A DNA stretch of 46,247 nt from Bacillota bacterium (GTDB lineage: Bacteria > Bacillota_I > Bacilli_A > Acholeplasmatales > UBA5453): assembly GCA_023436805.1 (NCBI GenBank), contig JAEZHT010000045.1, positions 1-46,247 on the forward strand. Reading direction: 5' to 3'. Shown here one piece after another: positions 26,001 through 32,681 of this stretch. Each line of letters starts with the position of its first letter. Within the stretch, counting starts at the first letter, position 1. The notes below the pieces were generated by a model. That model made no database searches and was not told the origin of the DNA. It saw only the letters and a list, made by a program, of their open reading frames with translations. The position numbers and the translations under genes were made by a program.

Positions 26001-26008
26001 TAAAATGA
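23006..26008 (+). CDS. TPR-GAF/PAS-like protein with degenerate GGDEF and EAL domains
   Basis: 1000 residues, no membrane segment. Order seen: helical TPR-like repeats (about 1-285); a charged KPT/E linker (285-320); a GAF-like domain (about 325-480); a PAS-like segment (about 490-595); a GGDEF-fold domain starting RIDGLTGYQN (599-608); and an EAL-fold domain starting LKLSYTPIIHLLTNK. Both catalytic sites are lost: GGDEF is ENHQC (670-674), EAL is QVN (800-802), and ELEITE is ELAIKS (886-891). The surrounding fold pattern remains, which points to a retained binding or scaffold role rather than c-di-GMP synthesis or breakdown. GAGGTG in the end of the previous gene serves as ribosome site. The stop overlaps the next gene's start. 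Confidence 0.8.
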   Translation: MTLDALLKLPKTHETIQAIESFLSLASNETQIARAKLFYASILSELDHGESSLSMLYDILDMLKHKTDDPLYVEALSLIIENDIQRNDFAMAREHIEQKRRALPILKQYLYFMDLIELAKAQNEPYDAYIDKALEDALPEAIKQQFQLFKLDGYVEQGAYDLAMDMIRQLRTRLLSPEVAQKLKFIELDILLESKHYEQILAITENQSQPMYDYYHLSALIGLKKYHQASIYEVEHEKTFETLAIDIQKKIYQKLVELYDIQKDTLSMDNYQKKLKQLKKQEAAQPKLVEKPTAIEPITKTEVVIEKKIIPVVEKRPIERSKDFEAIHRLLVSGLSLKPDLDTREKIRILLTEGLNGLPFSTALIYHQDSLKQFKKERLYDKSIEKEDLFKSVLYTCHQKQEDIIEETDIIRWNYDVLTKAPFDQNQIKRVFTYPLQHGAIAYYQTDDTDVLFYDDYLKLLSTLIEKLLLSAVQTDKTSAKLSLYEAVIESDLAAIKMETESSIWLNQKARTLLGLHAQVTPIEFIQGIQGADQIKYQPFKQQVLKSKTVESILYTYQEKRIEETAVAITNRNEVVVVSRLTDVTEDIQNKASLQNQARIDGLTGYQNSYAFGLDIEAWFNQKTTFVLLQLSALDTIESLYGKPKVQSFFKEFIDITNAYFEPATVYVFENHQCMIVLPYNDVRTVEKALNNYFKYLKDTQATTLIKQPFQASAGVIRYPINTTETKLEKFMRFIHLALEKSKRRASYGNFQYFDFQDYQEEQFEVSVIEQMDEAITQEQLKLSYTPIIHLLTNKVFLYQVNPYLEALSVDSNYYYVIAKRRQQIDRLDKYVLKTSFKYLNHLAKLTDKYIRISIQIDEDTFRQKDFNAFVIGLIKQYDLPYSVIELAIKSAGLSPVELMKTKELSDLGIHIGVSEWVQATTPSVHFIHRKEPMKLDQIKTYDFILSFKDFLQNHQMGIIFEHLDDMDKRKLKDFAPVYVKEQKLNYTEDKLTALIQGVK

Positions 26009-27099
26009 TGGTTGTAGAAGATACACTTAACCGCATCGAATCGATGGTTTTGAATGGCGATCAAAACCAAGTACATTTTAAAATCAAATCGTGTATTCAA
26101 GTATTGAGACAATCTGAAGGCATCATTGAGGCTTTTTTAAGCAAGCAAGGCATCGATGAAAAATCGGATGTTTTAATGCACATCTTTGGGTTACTTCAAA
26201 ACTTGTTCGTTTCGATTGACGCCTTATATGATTTAACCAAATTGACGATGAGCAATAAGTATGCTGTTAACGTCAACCAAAACAAAAACTTAAGGGAACT
26301 CAAATACATTAGAAATGACATTGTAGGGCACCCAACCCACCGAACTTATTCCACAGGTGGTGTGGGTTTTTCCCTCTTTTCAGTACCAGAAACATCGATG
26401 TCATTGATCACCTATGAAACCCACTTTTTTAAACAAAAATTCCACGAAGTCATCAAACACCATATCCAAACCCAAGAATTGATCGATGATTATCACTTCG
26501 AATCGCGATTGATCATCGATGAGATTTGTACCCATTTACATAAACAAACCTTTAAACCGGAATTATCTGTACTGGCGAAACAGTTTTTGGATGGTATTCA
26601 ACTCGAATCATTTGATTTAAACCTGCTTGAACGCATTCAACAAAGCTTCAAATCCAATCGTGACATTTCAAAAGAATCTCATAACCGTTTATTGTGGCGT
26701 ATTGAATTACTTCAAGTGTTGGACAAATGGAAAGAAACGGACACTGAAAAACGCGAATTTATTCAGTTCATGAAAGCAGAACAAGCCTTAAAAATTTATG
26801 AAATGACCTCTAACATTGAATCGGTGGAACCACAGTTTGTCAAAATTCCACACCCGGTATTGCTGGTCAGTTTCTTTAGGTTTATTCGTGAAGATGAACA
26901 TCGAGAAAAGTATGTTAAGTATCTAAAAACCTACGATCACCCGTACTTTCAAAAGGACTTAGACGAGTTGTTAAGTGATTCAAAAAACAACCTACGTGTC
27001 AATAAACTACTCAAGTGGTTACAACGTCAAACCTCGGAACATCGTGTGTTTTTGATTGGTAGTGCACTAGAAAAATATAAGAATATCACAAATGGATAA
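26005..27099 (+). CDS. HEPN-like helical protein, unrecognised family
   Basis: 364 residues, predicted almost all helical, no membrane segment. Residues 103-109 read RNDIVGH, fitting the R-x(4-6)-H signature with polar second residue found in HEPN ribonucleases and related proteins; the preceding helices (about 25-100) fit the HEPN fold. The rest (about 150-360) is unrecognised. The start is ATG 26005 or ATG 26008; CAGGGGG at 25994-26000 favours the second slightly. The stop of the pseudo-GGDEF/EAL gene lies in the same ATGATG junction, so the two are translationally coupled and probably made in fixed ratio. RNase activity is a possibility, not shown. Confidence 0.75.
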   Translation: MMVVEDTLNRIESMVLNGDQNQVHFKIKSCIQVLRQSEGIIEAFLSKQGIDEKSDVLMHIFGLLQNLFVSIDALYDLTKLTMSNKYAVNVNQNKNLRELKYIRNDIVGHPTHRTYSTGGVGFSLFSVPETSMSLITYETHFFKQKFHEVIKHHIQTQELIDDYHFESRLIIDEICTHLHKQTFKPELSVLAKQFLDGIQLESFDLNLLERIQQSFKSNRDISKESHNRLLWRIELLQVLDKWKETDTEKREFIQFMKAEQALKIYEMTSNIESVEPQFVKIPHPVLLVSFFRFIREDEHREKYVKYLKTYDHPYFQKDLDELLSDSKNNLRVNKLLKWLQRQTSEHRVFLIGSALEKYKNITNG

Positions 27100-27100
27100 G

Positions 27101-27156
27101 ATAAAAGATACGTTGATAACACCAAAATTTCATGGGTGTTTCGACATATCTTTTAT
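27101..27156 (+). terminator. Long two-part hairpin after the HEPN-like gene
   Basis: Outer stem ATAAAAGATA (27101-27110) with TATCTTTTAT (27147-27156); a middle five-pair stem; inner stem AACACC (27118-27123) with GGTGTT (27135-27140). It ends TTTTATTTTC. Probably the operon terminator, though longer than the others in the window. Confidence 0.7.
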
Positions 27157-27205
27157 TTTCTATTTATAATAGGATAAAACAATTAATTCGTTTTTAGAAA
27201 TCATA

Positions 27206-27214
27206 TGATATAAT
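27206..27214 (+). promoter_or_regulatory. Extended -10 promoter of small membrane protein gene
   Basis: TGATATAAT at 27206-27214. The in-frame ATG at 27219 lies about at the start of transcription and is therefore not used. Confidence 0.6.
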
Positions 27215-27260
27215 TGACATGTATTATAAATTCATTATTTATTTGAAGGAGAAAAATGAC

Positions 27261-27740
27261 ATGGATAACAAAACAACAACTAAAAGTTTATTGTTCACAC
27301 TGGGATTATTAATCTATATCATCTTGTTCGCATTCTTTAAAAATAATATTGTTAGCATTATTAATCTGATGGTATCTGCATATATATTGGTGTTAGTTTT
27401 AATCACAGTTTATAAAGATATTCGGTTTGATCGAATACCCAAAGACACTGTGAATGCATCCAGTCAAGGGGAAGAAATCGATGAATCTACAGGCGTCTCT
27501 AAAACAATCTATGGCTATTTATACCAAGGCAATGAATCTCGCTATACCTGTTCAGACGATGAAGTCAAAATGGGGATGAATTTACCCCAAGTCACCCTAG
27601 AAGTCTCAAAGGATGATCCTTCAAGTATACGCATTTCCCGCGACAAAATTCGCAGAAAAAAATACTTTGCTATAGGCGGTTTAGGCATTCTAGCACTATT
27701 CCTACTGGTTCAGAGTATCATTCGAATCATCTCATTATAA
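27261..27740 (+). CDS. Hypothetical membrane protein
   Basis: 159 residues. Two membrane helices near the N-terminus (about 9-27 and 30-50), a soluble domain (about 52-130) and a third helix at the C-terminus (about 135-157). AAGGAG at 27246-27251 places the start at ATG 27261. The soluble part has a short beta pattern (KTIYGYLYQGNESRYTC, PQVTLEVSKDDPSSIRI) that recalls DUF3592-type proteins, but I do not assign it. It stands alone between a hairpin and a terminator. Confidence 0.8.
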   Translation: MDNKTTTKSLLFTLGLLIYIILFAFFKNNIVSIINLMVSAYILVLVLITVYKDIRFDRIPKDTVNASSQGEEIDESTGVSKTIYGYLYQGNESRYTCSDDEVKMGMNLPQVTLEVSKDDPSSIRISRDKIRRKKYFAIGGLGILALFLLVQSIIRIISL

Positions 27741-27744
27741 AGAG

Positions 27745-27774
27745 AAAAAAGAACAGAAAACCTGTTCTTTTTTT
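27745..27774 (+). terminator. Bidirectional terminator
   Basis: AAAAAAGAACAG (27745-27756) pairs with CTGTTCTTTTTT (27762-27773). It serves the membrane protein gene on the plus strand and the DUF1836 gene on the minus strand, since both strands show a T-run after the stem. Confidence 0.9.
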
Positions 27775-27775
27775 G

Positions 27776-28318
27776 TTATTCTTGATTGTTTTTCTCTTTG
27801 TCTCTTTTTTTCTTTTCTTTAATGCTTTCGGTATCTTTCGCCAGCATCATGTGAGCGAAATATGCTTTAACTGAAGCGTCAATCGCGAGTTCTAGGGCAA
27901 CCTTGGTGAGGTCCTCATCAGAGGTCAATGCTTTTTCCATATTGAGCATCGATTGGATGACCACATCAAGATTGAGTTTATAAACACTATAAAGTTTTTC
28001 AATTTCATTTGGGTTCGCTAAAATCGTTTTGATGTCTTGGATTGGCAGTACCCTTTTTAGGTTCGCAACCATGATCAAAGAGGCAATCGCTTCTTTGTCA
28101 TACTTCTTATCAACTGGGTTTTTAATTACGTTGTCTTTGACGTAGTTGTTGATCATCGAAGCGGTTAAAATATCTTTATCGGATTCTTTAAATGGGGGTA
28201 AATGCTTCTTGATATAAGTCAATACTTGATCCATATACAAGTCGATTTCAGGTAGTTTATCATACGCTGGTGTTTTAAATACTTGTAAAAGAGCCAACAA
28301 TTCATTCAGTTCATTCAT
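27776..28318 (-). CDS. DUF1836-type protein
   Basis: 180 residues. It matches the DUF1836 pattern known from Firmicutes: LPEIDLYMDQVLTYI, ILTASMINNYVKDNVIKNPVDKKYDKEAIASLIMVANLKRVLPIQDI. The first half looks like a MerR-type winged helix that reads DNA, so a regulatory role is plausible, but no function is known. The C-terminus is a Lys/Glu-rich tail. GGTGATATT precedes the ATG. Confidence 0.85.
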   Translation of the reverse strand: MNELNELLALLQVFKTPAYDKLPEIDLYMDQVLTYIKKHLPPFKESDKDILTASMINNYVKDNVIKNPVDKKYDKEAIASLIMVANLKRVLPIQDIKTILANPNEIEKLYSVYKLNLDVVIQSMLNMEKALTSDEDLTKVALELAIDASVKAYFAHMMLAKDTESIKEKKKRDKEKNNQE

Positions 28319-28333
28319 AATATCACCAACCGT

Positions 28334-28342
28334 ATTATAACA
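28334..28342 (-). promoter_or_regulatory. Extended -10 promoter of DUF1836 gene
   Basis: Minus strand TGTTATAAT (28342 down to 28334). The predicted leader is about 10 bases and begins close to the GGTGAT ribosome site. Confidence 0.55.
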
Positions 28343-28403
28343 TAAAAATGAGTCGTGTATATAGTATTATGTAAGACATCAAGTCATTATAAAAACGACG
28401 TTC

Positions 28404-29915
28404 CTATAAAAGATGTGAGAAGCCTACCAACGCTTGTTGATATAAGCGATAGAATATGTTGTGTTTTCTAAGTTCGCTCAGTGACAGCAAAGTAGAAGCA
28501 AGCATCGCTTCATCTAGATACGACTTAATCTCTTTAATGGATTGTGTCTGATAAAGCCAAACGGTGTTCTCAAAGTGCAAGTATAAGCTTCTAAAATCAA
28601 AGTTTGTCGTGCCCACGGTGGCGTGGGTATCATCGATGTATAAAATTTTCGAATGGATAAACCCTTGATTGAATTTATGGATTCTTACATTCGGGAATTG
28701 GAGTAGTTGTTTATAATAAAACTCAGATACCACGGCGACATACTTTTTATCGGGTATCCCTGGGACAATGAGATCAATGTCAATACCAGAGGTGGCTTGA
28801 AGGTAAAGCGCGGTTTGAAGTTCTTGGTCAATGACGAAATACGGGGTCGTGATGATGATTCGTTTTTTGGCGGATTGAATCATCAACATGTAAGTATGTT
28901 TGGTAATCAAATTTCGGTCCAATGGGCTATCGGAAAATGGGATGATTAAACCATCGGTTATGGTGGCTGTTGGCTTTAAATCAGCCATTGGTTCGTAGAC
29001 TTTGGTTTTGTTTTCCCAGTTCATCAAAAAGATTCTTGTCAAAGCGATGACCGCCTCACCTTCGATTAAAATCGAGGCGTCTTTCCATTGTCCGAAGCGT
29101 TTGATGACATTGAAATATTCATCGGCCAAATTCATCCCACCCGTAATCGCTTTTTGATGGTCAACAATCACGATTTTACGGTGGTCACGGTAATTCATCG
29201 ACAGATTGACACGGGGTCTAACCGGATTAAAGTTATAGACTTGAATCCCTGCTTGAGTTAATCTTTTATCAAAATCGCTCGGTAAATTCATCGAAGAACC
29301 AAAATCATCGTATATGATTCTCACATCGACACCTGAAGCGGCTTTTTCTTTTAAGATTGGGAATATTTGATCAAATGCTTGTCCTGTATTGATGATGAAA
29401 TATTCGATATAAATCGATTGTTTGGCCGATTTGAAGAGCTCGATTAAATAATTAAACTTGGCTTCACCTGTCGGGATGAATGTCGAAGCAGTGTTTTTGA
29501 ATACAGGCCAGTGGTCGGCTTGTAAATGGCGAATGATTTTTTGAATGTGAATGTCATCAACAATCTGGTTTTGATGATAGGGTTTAAGAGATTCAATACG
29601 GTGGGCATCGATGATCGACATCGCGTTTGTGGTTCTTTTGGTTAGATTGTGGTTTTTAAATAAGATATAGAAGAACCCACCAAACACGGGAACAATCAAA
29701 ATCGGTATGATCCAAGCGATTTTATAAATCAAAGGTTCTTCAGAAACCAAAACAAAAAACACCACGACGAACGAAAGTACTTCGAGTGTATACAAAACCC
29801 ATTGACTGTATTTAGAGGCAGATAGTACCAACCACCCAAAGACAAACAACTGAATCAATATTAAGATTCCGATGATGGTGATTCGATGGGTGATGAATCT
29901 TAAGAATCGTGTCAT
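28404..29915 (-). CDS. cls: Cardiolipin synthase
   Basis: Makes cardiolipin from two phosphatidylglycerols at the membrane. Two N-terminal membrane helices (about 11-31 and 40-58) plus a third hydrophobic stretch to about 85, then two phospholipase-D HKD motifs: H245-K247-D252 (DHRKIVIVD) and H421-K423-D428 (IHSKILYIDD). 503 residues, typical. GAGGTG lies before the ATG, with a possible TATAAT on the minus strand at 29938-29933. No clear terminator is seen in the 85 bases between it and the DUF1836 promoter. Confidence 0.96.
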   Translation of the reverse strand: MTRFLRFITHRITIIGILILIQLFVFGWLVLSASKYSQWVLYTLEVLSFVVVFFVLVSEEPLIYKIAWIIPILIVPVFGGFFYILFKNHNLTKRTTNAMSIIDAHRIESLKPYHQNQIVDDIHIQKIIRHLQADHWPVFKNTASTFIPTGEAKFNYLIELFKSAKQSIYIEYFIINTGQAFDQIFPILKEKAASGVDVRIIYDDFGSSMNLPSDFDKRLTQAGIQVYNFNPVRPRVNLSMNYRDHRKIVIVDHQKAITGGMNLADEYFNVIKRFGQWKDASILIEGEAVIALTRIFLMNWENKTKVYEPMADLKPTATITDGLIIPFSDSPLDRNLITKHTYMLMIQSAKKRIIITTPYFVIDQELQTALYLQATSGIDIDLIVPGIPDKKYVAVVSEFYYKQLLQFPNVRIHKFNQGFIHSKILYIDDTHATVGTTNFDFRSLYLHFENTVWLYQTQSIKEIKSYLDEAMLASTLLSLSELRKHNIFYRLYQQALVGFSHLL

Positions 29916-29966
29916 GACAGCACCTCTCTTTAATTATACTAAATATCAAAGTATTGGGTATATCTT

Positions 29967-29995
29967 TTGAGATTTTTAAATGAAAACACTATAAT
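29967..29995 (+). promoter_or_regulatory. Promoter of DsbA/FrnE-like gene
   Basis: TTGAGA (29967-29972), 17-base spacer, TATAAT (29990-29995). It overlaps the upstream in-frame TTG and ATG codons, fixing the start at 30018. Confidence 0.8.
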
Positions 29996-30017
29996 GGAAC
30001 CATGGAGGGATTACCCC

Positions 30018-30713
30018 ATGGATTTAGAAATTTGGATCGACTTCACTTGTCCGTTTTGTTACCTCGGAAAAATCCGTTTTTTCAAAGCGCTAGAACGTTT
30101 TAAACATAAACAAACGGTGAACATCACCTACCACAGCTATCTATTGTCTCCCAATGACAATAACCTAGAACAATTGAATGGCCACCAATGGCTTGCGAAA
30201 CATAAAGATATCTCATTAGAACAGGCCACACAGCTGAATCTAAATATCGAAGAGATGGCTTTTGATGAAGGCTTATCGTTAGACTTCAATCAAATCGTTC
30301 CAAGAAACACGATTTATGCCCATAAGTTGATGAAACAACTCCATGGAAAAGCTCAAATCGATTTTGTTGACGCTGTATTTAACGCACAATTTAAAGACCA
30401 TCAAGATATTTCATCGTTGACGGTTTTAACAGAACTTGCGAAACCATACTTAGATCCCATAAAAATCAGTGAAATCTACTTGTCCAATGCCAACTTGGAT
30501 TTGGTCAAAGCAGACATCGACTTATCGACGAAGTTTGGCTTAAGAGGTGTCCCGTTCTTTGTTTTAAACCGAAAATACAGTATCTCAGGGGCACAGGATG
30601 AACTCTATTTTTTCGATACCTTAGAGGAACTTTATTTTGAATCGAAAACGAAAAAACCCCAAGAAACAACCTATTGTGTCGGGGATCATTGTGAAAGAAA
30701 AGTCAAAAAATGA
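30018..30713 (+). CDS. DsbA-family (FrnE-like) thiol oxidoreductase
   Basis: Thioredoxin-fold protein with the helical insertion of the FrnE/HCCA-isomerase group. Active site CPFC at residues 11-14 (DFTCPFCYLGK), the cis-Pro region RGVPFFVLNRKYSISGAQ, and a C-terminal CVGDHC pair that may act as a second redox site. 231 residues. No signal peptide, so it is cytosolic. GGAGGG at 30003-30008 sets the start at ATG 30018. It has its own promoter and terminator. Confidence 0.92.
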   Translation: MDLEIWIDFTCPFCYLGKIRFFKALERFKHKQTVNITYHSYLLSPNDNNLEQLNGHQWLAKHKDISLEQATQLNLNIEEMAFDEGLSLDFNQIVPRNTIYAHKLMKQLHGKAQIDFVDAVFNAQFKDHQDISSLTVLTELAKPYLDPIKISEIYLSNANLDLVKADIDLSTKFGLRGVPFFVLNRKYSISGAQDELYFFDTLEELYFESKTKKPQETTYCVGDHCERKVKK

Positions 30714-30732
30714 GTGCGAAAGCACTTTTTTT
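30705..30732 (+). terminator. Intrinsic terminator after FrnE-like gene
   Basis: Stem AGTGC (30713-30717), tetraloop GAAA, GCACT (30722-30726), then seven T. A run of A flanks the 5' side and extends the stem after a mismatch. Confidence 0.85.
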
Positions 30733-30763
30733 GTTAGGATATAAAGCGATTATAAAATAGATT

Positions 30764-30772
30764 TGGTATAAT
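30764..30772 (+). promoter_or_regulatory. Extended -10 promoter of pncB
   Basis: TGGTATAAT at 30764-30772; no good -35 visible. Confidence 0.6.
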
Positions 30773-30793
30773 GAATAACGCACGGGGGTATAT

Positions 30794-32230
30794 ATGAGAA
30801 ATTTATCAATGTTGATCGATTTTTATGAATTGACCATGGCGAATAGTTACTTCGAACACAATAAAAATGAAGAAGCGGTATTCGACTTGTTTTTCCGTTC
30901 TGTTCCAGATGAAGGTGGTTACGCCGTCATGGCTGGGCTAGAACAAGCCATCCAATACATCCAAGAACTCAGTTTTACACAAAAAGATATCGACTACTTA
31001 AGAGGTAGAAATCTTTTCTCTGAAGGGTTTTTAGACTATTTAAAAAACTTTAAATTCACATCGAGTGTCTATGCCATCAAGGAAGGCACCCCAATATTTC
31101 CCAATGAACCGGTACTCACTGTTCAAGGACCAATCATCGAATGTCAGTTGATTGAAACGATGTTGTTACTCACCATCAATCACCAAAGCTTAATCGCAAC
31201 CAAAACTTCCAGAATTGTCTCATCCGCTAAAGGTAGAGCGGTTTTAGAGTTTGGTTCGCGTCGTGCTCAAGGCTATGATGCGGCGACATTTGGCGCACGT
31301 GCCGCTTACATTGCAGGTGCGTTGGGTAGTTCTAATACGATCACAGACCGCGACTTCCAAATTCCAGCGATTGGTACGATGGCACATGCTTATGTCCAAA
31401 GTTTTGATAGCGAATACGATGCTTTTATGGCTTACGCTAAAACGTATCCAAAAGATTCTGTATTTTTAGTCGATACCTATAGCACGTTAGGTTCTGGTGT
31501 ACCCAACGCCATCAAAGTGTATCAAGATTACTTAAAACCAAATGGGTATACATTGAAAGGCATTCGTATCGATAGTGGCGACTTGACTTATCTTTCTAAA
31601 AAAAGCCGAGAGTTATTAGACGCTGCCGGTTTAACAAATACTAAAATCACGGTTTCAAACTCATTGGATGAGTATTTAATTCGTGAATTGGTAGAACAAG
31701 GCGCACAAATCGATGCTTTTGGTGTCGGTGAACGTTTAATCACATCCAAAAGTGATTCGGTGTTTGGTGGGGTTTATAAACTTGCTGCATTAAAACAAGA
31801 TGGGGTTTGGGTCCCGAAAATGAAACTTTCAGATAACGTGGTAAAAACCACCAACCCTGGGGTGAAGAAGTTATTTAGATTATTCGATAAAACGACCCAT
31901 AACGCCATCGCAGACGTCGTAACACTGGATTACGAAACCATCGATGAAACGAAACCATTCTTACTGTTTGATCCAAACTTCCCGTGGAAACAAAAAAAGG
32001 TTTCAAACTTTACAGTGGTTAGTCTACTAGAACCCATTTTCATTCAAGGTAAGTTGGTCTATAAGAAACCCACACTCAAAGATATTCGTAGTTTCCATCA
32101 AGCCCAAATGGCGACTTTATGGGATGAAGTTAAACGCTTTGAAAACCCACACCCTTACTACGTGGACCTCTCACAAGATTTGTGGAAAATGAAACAACAA
32201 CTCATCGAACAATACTCAAAAAAGGCGTAA
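30794..32230 (+). CDS. pncB: Nicotinate phosphoribosyltransferase
   Basis: Joins nicotinate and PRPP in NAD salvage. LIDFYELTMANSYFEH at the N-terminus, ATKTSRIVSSAKGRAVLEFGSRRAQGYDAATFGARAAYIAG, GTMAHAYVQSF, LVDTYSTLGSG, IRIDSGDL and FGVGERLITSKSD are family signatures. 478 residues, normal for the Gram-positive type. GGGGGT precedes the ATG. Single-gene unit; suggests dependence on salvage, though de novo genes elsewhere cannot be excluded. Confidence 0.97.
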   Translation: MRNLSMLIDFYELTMANSYFEHNKNEEAVFDLFFRSVPDEGGYAVMAGLEQAIQYIQELSFTQKDIDYLRGRNLFSEGFLDYLKNFKFTSSVYAIKEGTPIFPNEPVLTVQGPIIECQLIETMLLLTINHQSLIATKTSRIVSSAKGRAVLEFGSRRAQGYDAATFGARAAYIAGALGSSNTITDRDFQIPAIGTMAHAYVQSFDSEYDAFMAYAKTYPKDSVFLVDTYSTLGSGVPNAIKVYQDYLKPNGYTLKGIRIDSGDLTYLSKKSRELLDAAGLTNTKITVSNSLDEYLIRELVEQGAQIDAFGVGERLITSKSDSVFGGVYKLAALKQDGVWVPKMKLSDNVVKTTNPGVKKLFRLFDKTTHNAIADVVTLDYETIDETKPFLLFDPNFPWKQKKVSNFTVVSLLEPIFIQGKLVYKKPTLKDIRSFHQAQMATLWDEVKRFENPHPYYVDLSQDLWKMKQQLIEQYSKKA

Positions 32231-32261
32231 TCGCACCCAAATAAAAATTTATTACTAAAAG

Positions 32262-32288
32262 TAATCACCGAGAGGTGGTTATTTTTTA
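32262..32288 (+). terminator. Intrinsic terminator after pncB
   Basis: TAATCACC (32262-32269), tetraloop GAGA, GGTGGTTA (32274-32281), then T-run; one G-T pair in the stem. Confidence 0.87.
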
Positions 32289-32299
32289 TTAATATGTTC

Positions 32300-32329
32300 T
32301 TGACAATAGTGTACGACATACAGTATTAT
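32300..32329 (+). promoter_or_regulatory. PadR-gene promoter with internal operator
   Basis: TTGACA (32300-32305), 18-base spacer, TATTAT (32324-32329). The spacer holds an imperfect inverted repeat ATAGTGTA (32306-32313), 5 bases, TACAGTAT (32319-32326), matching at 7 of 8 positions. Its place suggests repression by the PadR protein encoded next. Confidence 0.7.
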
Positions 32330-32348
32330 ATTGGTGTGAGGTGAGAAC

Positions 32349-32672
32349 GTGGATCAAACCATCCTAAATAATCTCGAAATAGAATTAAGACGGGGGACAC
32401 AAACCTTAGCGGTATTGTCCTTACTGAAAGAAAAGCAATATGGCTATTCACTCTTGCAAGCGCTAGAGGAAAAGCATGTGTACATTGAAGCGGGTACGTT
32501 ATACCCGATGTTAAGAAGATTAGAAACCCAAGGTCTACTCGTATCGAATTGGGATACCCAAGAATCCAGACCACGGAAGTATTATGAATTGTCTACAGAT
32601 GGACAAGATGCCTTGGATAAACTCATCGAAGTTTATCGCGATATGACCAAGCATTTCAGTAGTTTGTTATAG
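32349..32672 (+). CDS. PadR-family transcriptional regulator
   Basis: Winged-helix repressor, 107 residues. It has ELRRGTQTLAVLSLLKEKQYGYSLLQALEEKHVYIEAGTLYPMLRRLETQGLL, the PadR DNA-binding pattern, followed by SRPRKYYELSTDGQDAL and a short C-terminal helix for dimerisation. The start is GTG with GAGGTGA upstream. It is 9 bases from a HAAS-domain membrane protein, the common PadR-HAAS pair. Self-regulation through the operator in its promoter is likely. Confidence 0.93.
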   Translation: MDQTILNNLEIELRRGTQTLAVLSLLKEKQYGYSLLQALEEKHVYIEAGTLYPMLRRLETQGLLVSNWDTQESRPRKYYELSTDGQDALDKLIEVYRDMTKHFSSLL

Positions 32673-32681
32673 GAGGACACA

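Noticed and set aside
23006..26008. Active c-di-GMP synthase or phosphodiesterase
   Set aside because: All key residues of GGDEF, EAL and the ELEITE loop are substituted.
28343..28403. Small RNA or terminator between the DUF1836 and cls genes
   Set aside because: Only short, weak complementary segments (GTCGT/ACGAC) and no T-run in a useful place.
29967..30017. N-terminal extension of the DsbA/FrnE-like protein
   Set aside because: The extension covers a near-consensus promoter; the ribosome site points to ATG 30018.
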